Positions 26,255 to 35,011 of a stretch of 64,000 nt of DNA are shown piece after piece; position 1 is the first letter of the stretch, and every line of letters begins with the position of its first letter. The notes below the pieces were generated by a model. That model was not told the origin of the DNA, did not search any database, and saw only the letters and a program-made list of their open reading frames with translations. Position numbers and translations under genes: made by a program. Source of the DNA: Parabacteroides timonensis (lineage in GTDB: Bacteria > Bacteroidota > Bacteroidia > Bacteroidales > Tannerellaceae); assembly GCF_900128505.1 (NCBI RefSeq), contig NZ_LT669939.1, positions 1 to 64,000 of the forward strand. The letters run 5' to 3'.

Positions 26255-26710
26255 TTACCAAAAGTCCGGTAACCTTCGCTTATATTCCACAGAGAGTATC
26301 CGTAGCAATTCTATGAATGCCGAACTGACATAAATCCGTTTTGTGTACAAATCCTTAACGAAAGGATAGATGGAAGGGGCCACAAGCTGGCATAAGACAT
26401 GGAAATCGGATATCTGCCAGAAGATATGTTGCTCATGTTCGAGTAAGGTATTCAAGGCCGCTAACGGTGTCAGCCATTGTTGCGATTCCCGCTTGATCTC
26501 ATGGATAGTCACGGCACTTCCGTCGTGGTAAATACGGTTCATCAACTGATAAGCTTTGTTCATGTTTTCTTGCGCCTGAGCATTCAGCCAGGAGGCTAAG
26601 ACAGGAAGTTGTTGTTCTTCAAAATAAACCTGTAAAGACAAGTACAGGTTTGTCGACCATATTTCCGCGTTGATTAGTCTGTTCATCGCGTTTTCAATCT
26701 GTTTATCCAT
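26255..26710 (-). CDS. Ferritin-like four-helix protein with altered metal site
   Basis: The 151 residues fit non-haem ferritin across most of its length: INAEIWSTNLYLSLQVYFEE, then LASWLNAQAQENMNKAYQLM and LEHEQHIFWQI. In bacterial ferritins the second motif is EE-x-x-H; here it is E48-N49-x-x-K52, so two iron ligands are changed. The C-terminal EEQ-type ligand region is also different (FVKDLYTKRIY). It keeps the fold but probably not ferroxidase activity. The 5' leader holds a 10-bp hairpin. It stands alone between marC and a small unknown gene. Confidence 0.7.
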   Translation of the reverse strand: MDKQIENAMNRLINAEIWSTNLYLSLQVYFEEQQLPVLASWLNAQAQENMNKAYQLMNRIYHDGSAVTIHEIKRESQQWLTPLAALNTLLEHEQHIFWQISDFHVLCQLVAPSIYPFVKDLYTKRIYVSSAFIELLRILSVEYKRRLPDFW

Positions 26711-26727
26711 TGTAATTCTGACATTAT

Positions 26728-26756
26728 ACCAGAATGCTTCGTGTCTGCATTCTGGT
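26728..26756. promoter_or_regulatory. Inverted repeat in the ferritin-like gene leader
   Basis: ACCAGAATGC and GCATTCTGGT form a perfect 10-bp inverted repeat around nine bases, 18 bp before the start codon. It could be an operator or an RNA hairpin near the ribosome-binding site. Confidence 0.55.
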
Positions 26757-26878
26757 GAAATTATAAAGTTTCATTTTGTAAACGAAAGAAATCAAAAGAC
26801 TGAATTCTTATTAGAAAAGAACAGCCAAACAATGGGTGTTATAATACACTGGTAGACAAATAGTCGCAAACAAAGGTA

Positions 26879-27088
26879 TTACAATGTCTTTTTGTCACGA
26901 CATTCTGCTAATATGCCCAATAATATGTCTAATTCTTTTTCAACCCTTTCAATCTTAGCGGATATGAAACCCAACGTATTATCATGGTACAAGCAAGCTT
27001 TACAATCCTGTAGTTCCTTTGACAAGGAAAGGAGTTGAAGCCAAAGTGCCTCCCCGGAATGAGGAAAGAAGCCGTTATCAGATGTCAT
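26879..27088 (-). CDS. Unknown 69-residue helical protein
   Basis: The peptide (MTSDNGFFPHSGEALWLQLL, with later SAKIERVEKELDILLGILAE) is charged and helical and has a short coiled-coil-like C-terminal part. No family was recognised. It stands alone between two non-coding stretches, so it may be a small regulatory protein or a chance frame. Confidence 0.4.
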   Translation of the reverse strand: MTSDNGFFPHSGEALWLQLLSLSKELQDCKACLYHDNTLGFISAKIERVEKELDILLGILAECRDKKTL

Positions 27089-27515
27089 AGGGAGAAAGGG
27101 GACGGGAGTTGTCTGGCATATAATTTGTAGAACGATAGCCGCATATCCCGAAAAAAGACTGGAATGGAACCAAGGGAACTGGACTTCCCATTCAAGGGAT
27201 TAACCAATATTGAAAGAAAATCGGAGGACACGGCTCCTTCACTCTTAAGATAAGTCGCTTTCATAAAGAATTTAATTAGCCAACTCCGTTCCCAAGAGCC
27301 GGATTTATATATAAGTTAAGCGTGGGAACTCTGGTATTATCGTTCAGAAGTATCCCCATACTCACAACATATAATACACAAAGCCCCACGCCTATATATA
27401 ATATCATAATATAGATCATAAGAGCATTATGATATATACTATAGTCCGTGGAGCGTCCGATGTATTATCCAATTGTTGCTTTTGAAATTGGGGATTTCCT
27501 GAACTTGGATAATGC
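27089..27515. other. Non-coding stretch downstream of the mgtA operon
   Basis: No gene was recognised. An AT-rich part (about 27380-27445) holds overlapping near-palindromes built on ATCATAAT and ATTATGAT that could fold into a hairpin. Confidence 0.45.
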
Positions 27516-27743
27516 CTAACGCTCTTTTGTCATCTTTTCTTCTAAAAGACCGGACAAAAATAGAAAAAAAATGAATATTTCGGTAAAAATATCATCTTTT
27601 TTCAATAATTCAACAAAGAAACCGCTTGTTTTCAACCGGATCGGTCCGGAAAATATAAAGCTATGTTTTACGAGGGCTAACACTACGGGTTGCACCACCG
27701 AAAGCATGGCTTTAGAGAGATGAAAGAATTGTCTTAGTGCCAT
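27516..27743 (-). CDS. Doubtful 75-codon frame at the end of the mgtA operon
   Basis: The frame begins MALRQFFHLSKAMLSVVQPV and ends in a hydrophobic segment (IFIFFLFLSGLLEE). It overlaps the end of the previous tiny gene by 10 bp, which is its main support. No family resemblance was seen, so it may be a chance frame. Confidence 0.25.
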   Translation of the reverse strand: MALRQFFHLSKAMLSVVQPVVLALVKHSFIFSGPIRLKTSGFFVELLKKDDIFTEIFIFFLFLSGLLEEKMTKER

Positions 27744-27847
27744 CTATGCCTGGCATTATGTTTTCTCTTCCTTCTCTTCCTCTTATTTTCCAGCCTCATA
27801 ACAAGAAAACACGCAATTACATAAAGCAATATGAATATGACAGTCAT
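27734..27847 (-). CDS. 37-residue membrane protein of the mgtA operon
   Basis: ATG 27847 follows the previous stop by one base. The product is a single helix (MTVIFILLYVIACFLVMRL) with a very basic tail (KRKRRKRKH). The tight spacing suggests translational coupling to the 55-codon gene. Tiny membrane proteins near Mg2+ ATPases (for example MgtS in enterobacteria) stabilise the pump; a similar role here is only a guess. Confidence 0.5.
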   Translation of the reverse strand: MTVIFILLYVIACFLVMRLENKRKRRKRKHNARHRWH

Positions 27848-27848
27848 A

Positions 27849-28016
27849 CTATCCGACCACCCCATTTACACATAAGACCATCAGGATCAACGCCCCGATA
27901 AAAGGCCCCCAAAGGAAGACAACTAGGAAGAACTTAGCTCTCGCTATTTGTTTCCGGGTATATTTCACATCATCTATCACGTTCGCCTGCAATTTCTTTT
28001 CAACATTTGTAGTCAT
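27849..28016 (-). CDS. 55-residue single-helix membrane protein of the mgtA operon
   Basis: ATG 28016 is preceded by AGGA at good spacing. The product starts with a soluble part (MTTNVEKKLQANVIDDVKYT) and has a helix FFLVVFLWGPFIGALILMVL near the C-terminus. The reading is supported by the duplicated copy of its start at 3618-3691, whose two differences are both silent (GAT to GAC). It lies 58 bp after the porin gene. Function unknown. Confidence 0.6.
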   Translation of the reverse strand: MTTNVEKKLQANVIDDVKYTRKQIARAKFFLVVFLWGPFIGALILMVLCVNGVVG

Positions 28017-28074
28017 AACCATTTCCTGTTTTTAGTTTGTAAATAAATAAATTTTACTTGTGCGTGTGGGTTTA

Positions 28075-29091
28075 TCAGAAACTATAATGAAGACGTGCGC
28101 TGAGCACGCTAAAGTCTCCATTACCGTTTCGAATGTATTGGAATATCGGTTGTATGGTTAGGTTTTCATTGATTGTTTTCTGCCATGTAAGTTCCACCGA
28201 CCATTCCTTACCTTGAAGGAAATCGGCATGTTGTCCGGAAAGCCCGAGCCGGTCCTTTCCATCCGTATATACACAACCCAGCTCTGCATACCGTCGGCAA
28301 CCGCAACGCTTGTCTGTGTTTTCCGAATACTGCGCCATCAAGCAAATTTCCCGCTCATCCCTTTTCCATATGGATTGTTCACCATAAATCCACCAAGCAC
28401 AACTTACCGTCTTTATCTCCTCATCGTTGTTAGGGAAAATCCTGTCGTGTACGGCAGTTCCGGCAAAATAATTCCCGTGTTCATGCCGGTAACTCAATTC
28501 TGTCATATTGAAGATACCATCGTTGCGGAAATGGACGAGAAACGGGTTGTCATGTCGCTTCCAGCCGTTGTAGCCCTTTCCGTTATATAGGCTATTCTTC
28601 AGTGTCCATCCGCCCAGTGTCACATCGAAATGTACAGTCAATCCACTCAAGGGATAGTTGGCGACCGGATAGCTCGCCGAGATCGTAGGAAAAATACCGC
28701 AGGAACTACTGGTGAAAAGAGACGTACAATCGGATGTGAAAAAATCCTCGTTGACATTACGCACCCCGAGAAACAAATGGGCATTCTTCCATGTGTGCAT
28801 ATATCCCAGCAGGGCGATGGCCGCGAAATTATTGTCCTCCTCTATATTGGAGAAAGTCTGCCAGTCGTCTATAATACACTCATTCGTCTTGGCCACGTGG
28901 ATAGTAGCGGCCTCCAGCGAGCCGTTCCTCCATATCGGCAGGTTCATCTCCAACCGAAGCAGATTCACCCAATTGGTGTTTTTTTTCATGTTCCACTGCC
29001 ATTCAGTGGTATATTCACCACTGAATGTCTGGGCAATAGCTACGTAAGGCATCGTACAGCCTATAAAGAAAATCAATCTCTTCAATTTCAT
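28075..29091 (-). CDS. OprB-like outer-membrane porin next to mgtA
   Basis: The start is set at ATG 29091 (MKLKRLIFFIGCTMPYVAIA), which gives a clean signal peptide; an upstream in-frame extension lacks one. The mature part, about 318 residues, is an outer-membrane barrel with MNLPIWRNGSLEAATIHVAK, many aromatic strands and C-terminal LSARLHYSF. It resembles carbohydrate-selective OprB-type porins. It is 164 bp downstream of mgtA. A divalent cation route through the outer membrane is a reasonable inference from that context. Confidence 0.75.
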   Translation of the reverse strand: MKLKRLIFFIGCTMPYVAIAQTFSGEYTTEWQWNMKKNTNWVNLLRLEMNLPIWRNGSLEAATIHVAKTNECIIDDWQTFSNIEEDNNFAAIALLGYMHTWKNAHLFLGVRNVNEDFFTSDCTSLFTSSSCGIFPTISASYPVANYPLSGLTVHFDVTLGGWTLKNSLYNGKGYNGWKRHDNPFLVHFRNDGIFNMTELSYRHEHGNYFAGTAVHDRIFPNNDEEIKTVSCAWWIYGEQSIWKRDEREICLMAQYSENTDKRCGCRRYAELGCVYTDGKDRLGLSGQHADFLQGKEWSVELTWQKTINENLTIQPIFQYIRNGNGDFSVLSARLHYSF

Positions 29092-29255
29092 GATTTTTAT
29101 TTTTTCTCCGGTGGTATGGCCGAGAGCAATATCCTGCCATTCCGGGCTTAACCCGGAGTTCCATCCTGTATATGGACGATGGGCACGGACGGGACGGCGG
29201 AACAAGTCCGCCATGGCAGGACGGGGCTAGGCACACCCCAAAAAGGAGGTTTATA

Positions 29256-31904
29256 TTATAACCAACGTTTAAAAGCCTTGATATAAAGGACTTTTAAGCC
29301 CTGTGTCAAGATGCAGTAAGAGAACAGGATTCCGACCAGCCAGGGAAAATAGCTCCAAGGAAGTGGTATCAACCCAATAGAGGCACCAAATGAGGAGAAC
29401 GGTACGCAGATGCCGATGGCCATGATCGAGAAGGTCATGAGCAGTACTGGCCAGGAAGCCGTACTTTGGATAAACGGGATCTTGCGGGTACGGATCATAT
29501 GTACGATCAAGGTCTGCGACAACAATCCTTCGATAAACCAGCCTGACTGGAACAGGGAGGCTGTCTCCAGGTTATTACATTTGAAGAACCACCACATGAG
29601 GACGTAGGTGGCGATATCGAAGATGGAGCTGATCGGACCTATCCAAATCATGAAACGGCTCAGGTCGGAGGAGTCCCAAATACGTGGTTTACGTAAATAT
29701 TCCGGATCCATACGGTCGAACGGGATCGTCGTCTGCGAGATATCGTAAAGCAGGTTCTGTATCAACAGGTGAATCGGCATCATCGGCAGGAATGGCAGAA
29801 AGGCGCTGGCTGCCAATACGCTGAACATATTACCGAAATTGGAACTGGCTGTCATCTTCACATATTTGATGATATTGCCGAACGTCTTGCGCCCTTCCAA
29901 AACACCATCTTCCAGGACCATGAGATCTTTTTCCAACAGGATAATATCGGCACTTTCCTTGGCGATATCTACGGCAGAGTCTACGGAGATACCGATATCG
30001 GACTCACGGAGAGCGGCGGCATCGTTGATACCGTCTCCCAAGAAACCAACCGTATTTTTCTGTTTTTGTAAGAGTTGGATGATCTCCACTTTCTGCATGG
30101 GAGTCAATTTGGAGAAGATATTTCCAGCGGATACAGCCCTCAGTTTTTCCTCTTCGTTCATCTTGTCCAGCTCAGGACCGGTAACAGCTGTGGAGGTATC
30201 GATGCCTACTTGCCGGGAGATTGTTTTTACGACCGCATCGTTATCCCCGGAAAGCACCTTGACTTCCACTCCGTGCTCATGCAACTGGCGTATGGCTTGC
30301 GCCGCCGATTCCTTGGGAGGATCGAGGAAAGCCAAGTAACCGATCAACACCATCTCTTTCTCGTCTTCCACGGCGAAGTTATTCTCCTTTTCCAGAAAGC
30401 TTTTATGGGCGAGCGCCAGGACCCGCATACCCTTGTTGTTCATCTCCTCGACGATCTTTTGGGCATTTGCTTTCAACTCTTTGACAAGCGGATGGACCTT
30501 GCCGCCGAATTCGGCATGGGTACAGATACCCAGCATCTCTTCCACCGCACCCTTGGTGATGATCTGGCGTTTGCCTTTGCTATCCTCCACCACCACCGAC
30601 ATTCTCCGGCGGGTGAAGTCGAACGGGATCTCGTCCACCTTCTTGTACTCACTGCTCAGCGACTCAAGCGACAGTTCCTTGACATGCGAGAGCACAGCCC
30701 GGTCCATCAAGTTCTTCAGACCTGTCTGGAAATAGCTGTTGAAATAGGCGTGCCGAAGGATACGGTTGTCGTGATCTTCACTGCCATCGGCATTGATATG
30801 ACGTTCCAATACAATATGGTCCTGCGTCAATGTACCGGTTTTGTCGGTGCAGAGCACATTCATGGCACCGAAATTCTGGATGGCGTTCAGATCCTTTACA
30901 ATCGTCTTTTTCCGTGACATGGCCATAGCCCCCTTGGAGAGGTTGGCCGTCACGATCATCGGGAGCATCTCGGGTGTCAGGCCTACGGCCACGGAGATAG
31001 CGAAAATGAACGCCTCCAGCCAATCTCCCTTAGTGATACCGTTCACGACAAACACGAACGGGACCATGATCAGCATGAAGCGGATGAGCAGCAGGCTGAC
31101 CTTGGTGATCCCCTTGTCGAAAGCGGTGGCGGCACGGTGTCCGGCGATACTTTTGGCAATCGTTCCCAGGTACGTGTTGTTCCCCGTCTCGAATACAATC
31201 CCCTTGGCCGAGCCACTGACAACGTTCGATCCCATATAGCAGATGTTGTCCAGTTCCACGACACTTCCTTTACGGTACTTTTTCCCCATTACGGTAGGTA
31301 CCTTCTCAATCGCGTCGGATTCCCCAGTAAGCGTCGACTGGCTGACGAACAAGTCCTTCGACTCGATCAGGCGGATGTCGGCAGGGATCATGTCACCGGC
31401 GGCAAGCGTAACCAGATCTCCCGGTACCAGCTCCTCGATACTGATTTCCCCTTCGGGGACTCCCATACGTTTCACGTAGCAGGTATTCGTCACCATTTTC
31501 TGCAAGGCTTCGCTTGACTGGTTGGCCTTCCATTCCTGGGTGAAGCGCAGGATGGCGCTTAGGACAATCATTGTCGTGACGATGATGATGGAGGTCCAGT
31601 CCTGGTCTCCCGGGGCAGCCATCAGCACATCCAGAATGAAAGATATGACCACCAGCGCCGTCAGCACGCCCACGAACGGGTTAATAAAAGCCTTTGCAAA
31701 CATGATGAGCGGCTTCTTTTTTTTCTCGTGCACAACCTCGTTCTTCCCAAAAAGAGATTGCCTTTTCTCCACCTCGTCCTTATTCAGCCCGGATTGGGTA
31801 GTCTGGAAGTAATTGAATACCGAATCGAGTGGCTGCGTGGCGGCCAGGAACACTTTCTCAGCGTTGAACGCAAATTGAGCCTCGCGTTTTTTCTTCTTCC
31901 ACAT
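29256..31904 (-). CDS. mgtA: Mg2+-importing P-type ATPase
   Basis: The start at ATG 31904 (MWKKKKREAQFAFNAEKVFL) gives 882 residues; an upstream in-frame Met is less likely as it lies over the promoter. The type IIIB P-ATPase motifs are present: actuator TGES, phosphorylation LCTDKTGTLTQD, MLSGDN-type hinge (VKVLSGDNDAVVK) and GDGINDAAALRESDIGIS. Ten helices with NLLYDISQ in the membrane part are typical for MgtA. It brings Mg2+ into the cytoplasm when it is scarce. It is divergent from mgtC across a multi-box operator and heads an operon with a porin and two tiny membrane proteins. Confidence 0.96.
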   Translation of the reverse strand: MWKKKKREAQFAFNAEKVFLAATQPLDSVFNYFQTTQSGLNKDEVEKRQSLFGKNEVVHEKKKKPLIMFAKAFINPFVGVLTALVVISFILDVLMAAPGDQDWTSIIIVTTMIVLSAILRFTQEWKANQSSEALQKMVTNTCYVKRMGVPEGEISIEELVPGDLVTLAAGDMIPADIRLIESKDLFVSQSTLTGESDAIEKVPTVMGKKYRKGSVVELDNICYMGSNVVSGSAKGIVFETGNNTYLGTIAKSIAGHRAATAFDKGITKVSLLLIRFMLIMVPFVFVVNGITKGDWLEAFIFAISVAVGLTPEMLPMIVTANLSKGAMAMSRKKTIVKDLNAIQNFGAMNVLCTDKTGTLTQDHIVLERHINADGSEDHDNRILRHAYFNSYFQTGLKNLMDRAVLSHVKELSLESLSSEYKKVDEIPFDFTRRRMSVVVEDSKGKRQIITKGAVEEMLGICTHAEFGGKVHPLVKELKANAQKIVEEMNNKGMRVLALAHKSFLEKENNFAVEDEKEMVLIGYLAFLDPPKESAAQAIRQLHEHGVEVKVLSGDNDAVVKTISRQVGIDTSTAVTGPELDKMNEEEKLRAVSAGNIFSKLTPMQKVEIIQLLQKQKNTVGFLGDGINDAAALRESDIGISVDSAVDIAKESADIILLEKDLMVLEDGVLEGRKTFGNIIKYVKMTASSNFGNMFSVLAASAFLPFLPMMPIHLLIQNLLYDISQTTIPFDRMDPEYLRKPRIWDSSDLSRFMIWIGPISSIFDIATYVLMWWFFKCNNLETASLFQSGWFIEGLLSQTLIVHMIRTRKIPFIQSTASWPVLLMTFSIMAIGICVPFSSFGASIGLIPLPWSYFPWLVGILFSYCILTQGLKVLYIKAFKRWL

Positions 31905-31951
31905 GTTACTTTTGTTTAATGGGTTAATAACTCTTTTTGCCTTTAGCGCTG

Positions 31952-31959
31952 CAAAAGTA
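31952..31959 (-). promoter_or_regulatory. Bacteroides-type -7 box of mgtA
   Basis: The minus strand reads TACTTTTG, a full TAnnTTTG match, about 50 bp upstream of the mgtA start. Operator box 1 (31980-31999) begins 20 bp further upstream, where an activator would sit. Confidence 0.6.
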
Positions 31960-31979
31960 GGAGGGCTTTTCACGGATCG

Positions 31980-32067
31980 GTGTTAGAAAACTATTAGAGT
32001 GCTATTAGAAAACTATTAGAACCAGCTCTAATGGTTTTCTAACACGGTTTTAATGGTTTTCTAATAG
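31980..32067. promoter_or_regulatory. Four-box operator between mgtA and mgtC
   Basis: Two boxes point one way (31980-31999 and 32002-32020, core TTAGAAAACTATTAGA) and two point the other (32026-32045 and 32049-32067, core CTAATGGTTTTCTAA). Box 1 and box 3 are reverse complements at 19 of 20 positions. Each box contains two TTAGA-like half-sites about 11 bp apart, as OmpR-type dimers prefer. The OmpR-type regulator at 34190-34876 is the obvious candidate binder. Confidence 0.85.
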
Positions 32068-32087
32068 TCCTTTTAAGCCATGTCTGT

Positions 32088-32095
32088 TATTTTTG
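32088..32095 (+). promoter_or_regulatory. Bacteroides-type -7 box of mgtC
   Basis: TATTTTTG matches TAnnTTTG 16 bp before the mgtC start, so the leader is very short. Operator box 4 ends 20 bp upstream, mirroring the arrangement at mgtA. Confidence 0.6.
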
Positions 32096-32111
32096 CCCGT
32101 AAAAAAAACGT

Positions 32112-32807
32112 ATGATTCTCTTTACAGATTATTTGACAAGGTTGGGATGTGCCTTTCTGACGGGCACCCTGATCGGAGTGGAACGGCAATACCGCCAACG
32201 GAATGCCGGACTGCGTACCAACGTACTCGTCTCCGTGGGAGCGGCGGCATTTACCGTCTTATCTTACGCCATGACTTCGGGTAGTGGGGACCCCTCCCGG
32301 GTGGCGGCACAGATCGTCTCCGGGATCGGTTTTCTAGGCGGTGGGTTGATTTTGAAAGACGGGGTAACCGTCAGGGGATTGAACACGGCAGCCACGATCT
32401 GGTGCTCCGCCGCCTGCGGTACACTTTCGGGAGTGGGATTGTATAAAGAGTCGGCGCTCTTGGTTGCGTGTGTGTTGATAACGCATTGTATTTTCCGCCC
32501 TTTGTGCCTCTTCTTCGAGAAAAGAACGGCCGGGATATTTCATTACTCCGTACATGTGGAATGCCCAAAAGATATCTCGGAGAACGTGCGGCAACTGATC
32601 ATGGACACGCTGGCCTTCGATACAGACGTGAGACTGAACTCCCTTTTTTTCAAGGGAGGCGGGGAACGGATCGTCGTATATTGCGAGATGGAGACACTGG
32701 GAGACCACAAAGCATTACTTGACCTGCTCGTCTCCCGCCTGCGTTCCCGCCCGGGCGTATCGGACGCTGGATGGGAAAAGCGGATATCACCGCAGGAGGA
32801 TTTCTAA
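32112..32807 (+). CDS. MgtC/SapB-family membrane protein
   Basis: The 231-residue protein has the family core of four to five helices (FLTGTLIGVERQYRQRNAGL, SGIGFLGGGLILKDG, RGLNTAATIWCSAACG) and a soluble ACT-like C-terminal part (about 140-231). MgtC proteins support growth at low Mg2+ and can inhibit the F-type ATPase. It is divergent from mgtA through the shared operator. The sensor kinase ends 15 bp away on the other strand. A second family member is at 53087-53737. Confidence 0.92.
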   Translation: MILFTDYLTRLGCAFLTGTLIGVERQYRQRNAGLRTNVLVSVGAAAFTVLSYAMTSGSGDPSRVAAQIVSGIGFLGGGLILKDGVTVRGLNTAATIWCSAACGTLSGVGLYKESALLVACVLITHCIFRPLCLFFEKRTAGIFHYSVHVECPKDISENVRQLIMDTLAFDTDVRLNSLFFKGGGERIVVYCEMETLGDHKALLDLLVSRLRSRPGVSDAGWEKRISPQEDF

Positions 32808-32822
32808 CCGGTTCCTTCATAC

Positions 32823-34193
32823 TCAGATATGGGGAAGTCTCACTATAAAAGTGGTGCCTTTTCCCCGTTCCGAGTGAACGGCGATCTCCCCTTCGTGTAG
32901 GAAGATGATCTTCTGAGACAGGGTCATACCTATACCGTGTCCTTTCGCAACTTTCTCGTTTTCTCCCCTGTAAAACAGGGTGAATAAATTTTGTTTGTCC
33001 GTCTCCGACATACCGCTCCCGTTATCCGACAGGCGAACGATGGTCCATTTATCCCAAAAGGATATCTGGACGGACGAGGCATTGTCGCCAGAATATTTGC
33101 AGTTGTTCTCTATCAGGTTGGAGAAGGCGATGTTGAGCAGGTACGGATTCCCTCTCACGGTGATCTGCCGCTCGTCGTCAGCTTCTTCCTGCCCAAAAAG
33201 CAGTTCTATATGGTACTCTGGATGTACCCTTAGTATCAGTTCCCTCGCGTCGAGCAACAATTCGTCCAGTCTGACCTCCCGCATGCAGATCTCCTCTTTC
33301 CGGTAATCCGCTTTGGCAAGGTTCAACAGACCGTCGATCAAACGTGTCATACGCCGTGCGTCCTGCAGGATGTTCCGCATGGCTTGGTGGTATTGCTCGG
33401 CCGTGCGTTCCTTTTGTAGGGAAACGTCCAGCTCGGCAATAAGGGCGGCCAGCGGGGTACGCAACTCATGGGAGACATTGCTGACGAACATCTTTTGCGA
33501 GTTGAACGAGGTCTCCAGTCGTTCCAACAAGGCGTTGAAACTCACGCTGAGTTCCCCAAGCTCATCATTCTGGTTTTTGACCGGAAGTCTTCGGTCAATA
33601 CGCGAAGCCGTGATGGTTTCCGCCTCGCTCACGATATTTCGTATGGGTCGTAGCGAGAGCGTGGCAAGGTAATAGCCAGTGGCGAAAAGCAGGAACAGGC
33701 CTATAAAGAAAAGAAGGGACAATGTTTCCCTTAACCCGGCCAGATTGTCGTGGCCGTAGCCGTCGTAAGCTGCCGCCGTGACCACGTATTCCTTTCCATC
33801 GAACGGGTACACCATGCCAATTCCCTGATACTTGCCGATATGCAGCTCGATCTCCTTCTTTCGCAGAATGTCGTCTATCATCCCCTGCGTTTCCTTGATG
33901 ATGTCTATCTGTATGGCGTCATGGTAAAGCATCCGGAAATCGGTCGTATAAACGGCAACCTCCACCTCGTCGATGAAATTCCGATTGTTCAGGTAGATGG
34001 ACTGCATGGTCCCCGCGTCTGTCTGTCCCGCAAGGAACAGGTGAGCCTTGGTGATAGCCTCGCTTTTCAGGTCTCTGAAAAAGGTTCTCTCACGTGTCCG
34101 CTCGCTAGCCAGGTAAATCAGGACCATGCACAGCAAGAACACGGCGGCCGTCACCACCGTGTTCTTCAGTGTAAGCGCTGTTCTTATTTTCAT
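32823..34193 (-). CDS. Sensor histidine kinase of the mgt-linked two-component system
   Basis: The 456-residue kinase has a first helix near 12-28, a periplasmic sensor part of about 120 residues, a second helix near 157-180, HAMP near 182-235, HisKA with VSHELRTPL (His242) and an ATPase domain with NLIENNCKYSG, DNGSGM and GHGIGMTLS. It overlaps the response regulator by 4 bp (34190-34193), so translation is coupled. The layout recalls PhoQ- or RprX-type sensors. Location between mgtC and a surface locus suggests Mg2+ or envelope sensing. Confidence 0.92.
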   Translation of the reverse strand: MKIRTALTLKNTVVTAAVFLLCMVLIYLASERTRERTFFRDLKSEAITKAHLFLAGQTDAGTMQSIYLNNRNFIDEVEVAVYTTDFRMLYHDAIQIDIIKETQGMIDDILRKKEIELHIGKYQGIGMVYPFDGKEYVVTAAAYDGYGHDNLAGLRETLSLLFFIGLFLLFATGYYLATLSLRPIRNIVSEAETITASRIDRRLPVKNQNDELGELSVSFNALLERLETSFNSQKMFVSNVSHELRTPLAALIAELDVSLQKERTAEQYHQAMRNILQDARRMTRLIDGLLNLAKADYRKEEICMREVRLDELLLDARELILRVHPEYHIELLFGQEEADDERQITVRGNPYLLNIAFSNLIENNCKYSGDNASSVQISFWDKWTIVRLSDNGSGMSETDKQNLFTLFYRGENEKVAKGHGIGMTLSQKIIFLHEGEIAVHSERGKGTTFIVRLPHI

Positions 34194-34876
34194 GGCCTGT
34201 CTGTCAGGATAAAACCCACCCCAGGCTTGGTGTGGATCAATTTGACCTCAAAATCCCGGTCAATCTTCTTGCGAAGGTAGTTGATGTACACGTCTATGAA
34301 GTTAGTACCGGTGTCGAAGCGGGTGTTCCAAACCTTCTCCGCGATCTCTATGCGGCTGATCACCCTTTCTGCGTTTTCTATCATATAGACCAACAGGTTG
34401 TATTCTTTCGGGGAGAGTTTAACCGGAATACCGCCCCGGCTGACTTCCTGCCGTTCCGGTTCAACCAAGAGGTCAGCATAAAAGAGTTGTTTCACCCGGG
34501 GACTTTCAGCTGTTCCCTGTCTTTTCAAAAGTGCCTTGACCCTTGCCACCAGTTCTCTTAGATCGAACGGTTTTACCATATAGTCATCCGCTCCGGCATC
34601 AAACCCCTCTAGTTTGTCGTCAGCGGCTCCCAGTGCGGTCAGCATTAATATCGGTATCTGCTCATTGATTTTACGGATTTCCTTGCATAACCCGAAACCG
34701 TCCAGCCTGGGAAGGATGATATCCGAGATAACCAGCTGGAAATCGTTCGACTGAAAGAGACGCAGTCCCATCGTACCGTCATAGGCAACCATAGCTTGGT
34801 AACCGTGCTCCTCCAGGCCAATCCTCAGCAAATCGGCCACCCTTTTCTCATCTTCCACGATCAATATTTTTTGCAT
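34190..34876 (-). CDS. OmpR-family response regulator, mgt-linked
   Basis: The 228-residue regulator has a receiver domain (MQKILIVEDEKRVADLLRIG, phospho-acceptor Asp52 in LVISDIILPRLDG, TALGAADD) and a winged-helix C-terminal domain (KLSPKEYNLLVYMIE, FIDVYINYLRKKID). It precedes its kinase with a 4-bp overlap. The four-box operator between mgtA and mgtC fits this DNA-binding class, but binding is inferred. Confidence 0.94.
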   Translation of the reverse strand: MQKILIVEDEKRVADLLRIGLEEHGYQAMVAYDGTMGLRLFQSNDFQLVISDIILPRLDGFGLCKEIRKINEQIPILMLTALGAADDKLEGFDAGADDYMVKPFDLRELVARVKALLKRQGTAESPRVKQLFYADLLVEPERQEVSRGGIPVKLSPKEYNLLVYMIENAERVISRIEIAEKVWNTRFDTGTNFIDVYINYLRKKIDRDFEVKLIHTKPGVGFILTDRP

Positions 34877-34939
34877 ACATCTATGTAATTTATCTGAAAC
34901 TTCAGATGGTTTATATAAGGTAGGTTTTCAAAAGCGAGG

Positions 34940-34986
34940 TAAAAATATGGAATTATACTGACAAGATAACAAACTTAACAAATATT
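34940..34986 (+). repeat. 47-bp leader box B, shared with 3453-3499
   Basis: It matches the minus strand at 3453-3499 at 45 of 47 positions. It points toward the collagen-like lipoprotein gene, just as box A points toward the recombinase gene. Confidence 0.8.
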
Positions 34987-35011
34987 CATATTAAAAGATT
35001 AGGGGTTCTAA

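Noticed and set aside
30075..30917. A 280-codon rightward open frame
   Set aside because: Antisense to mgtA; no family resemblance.
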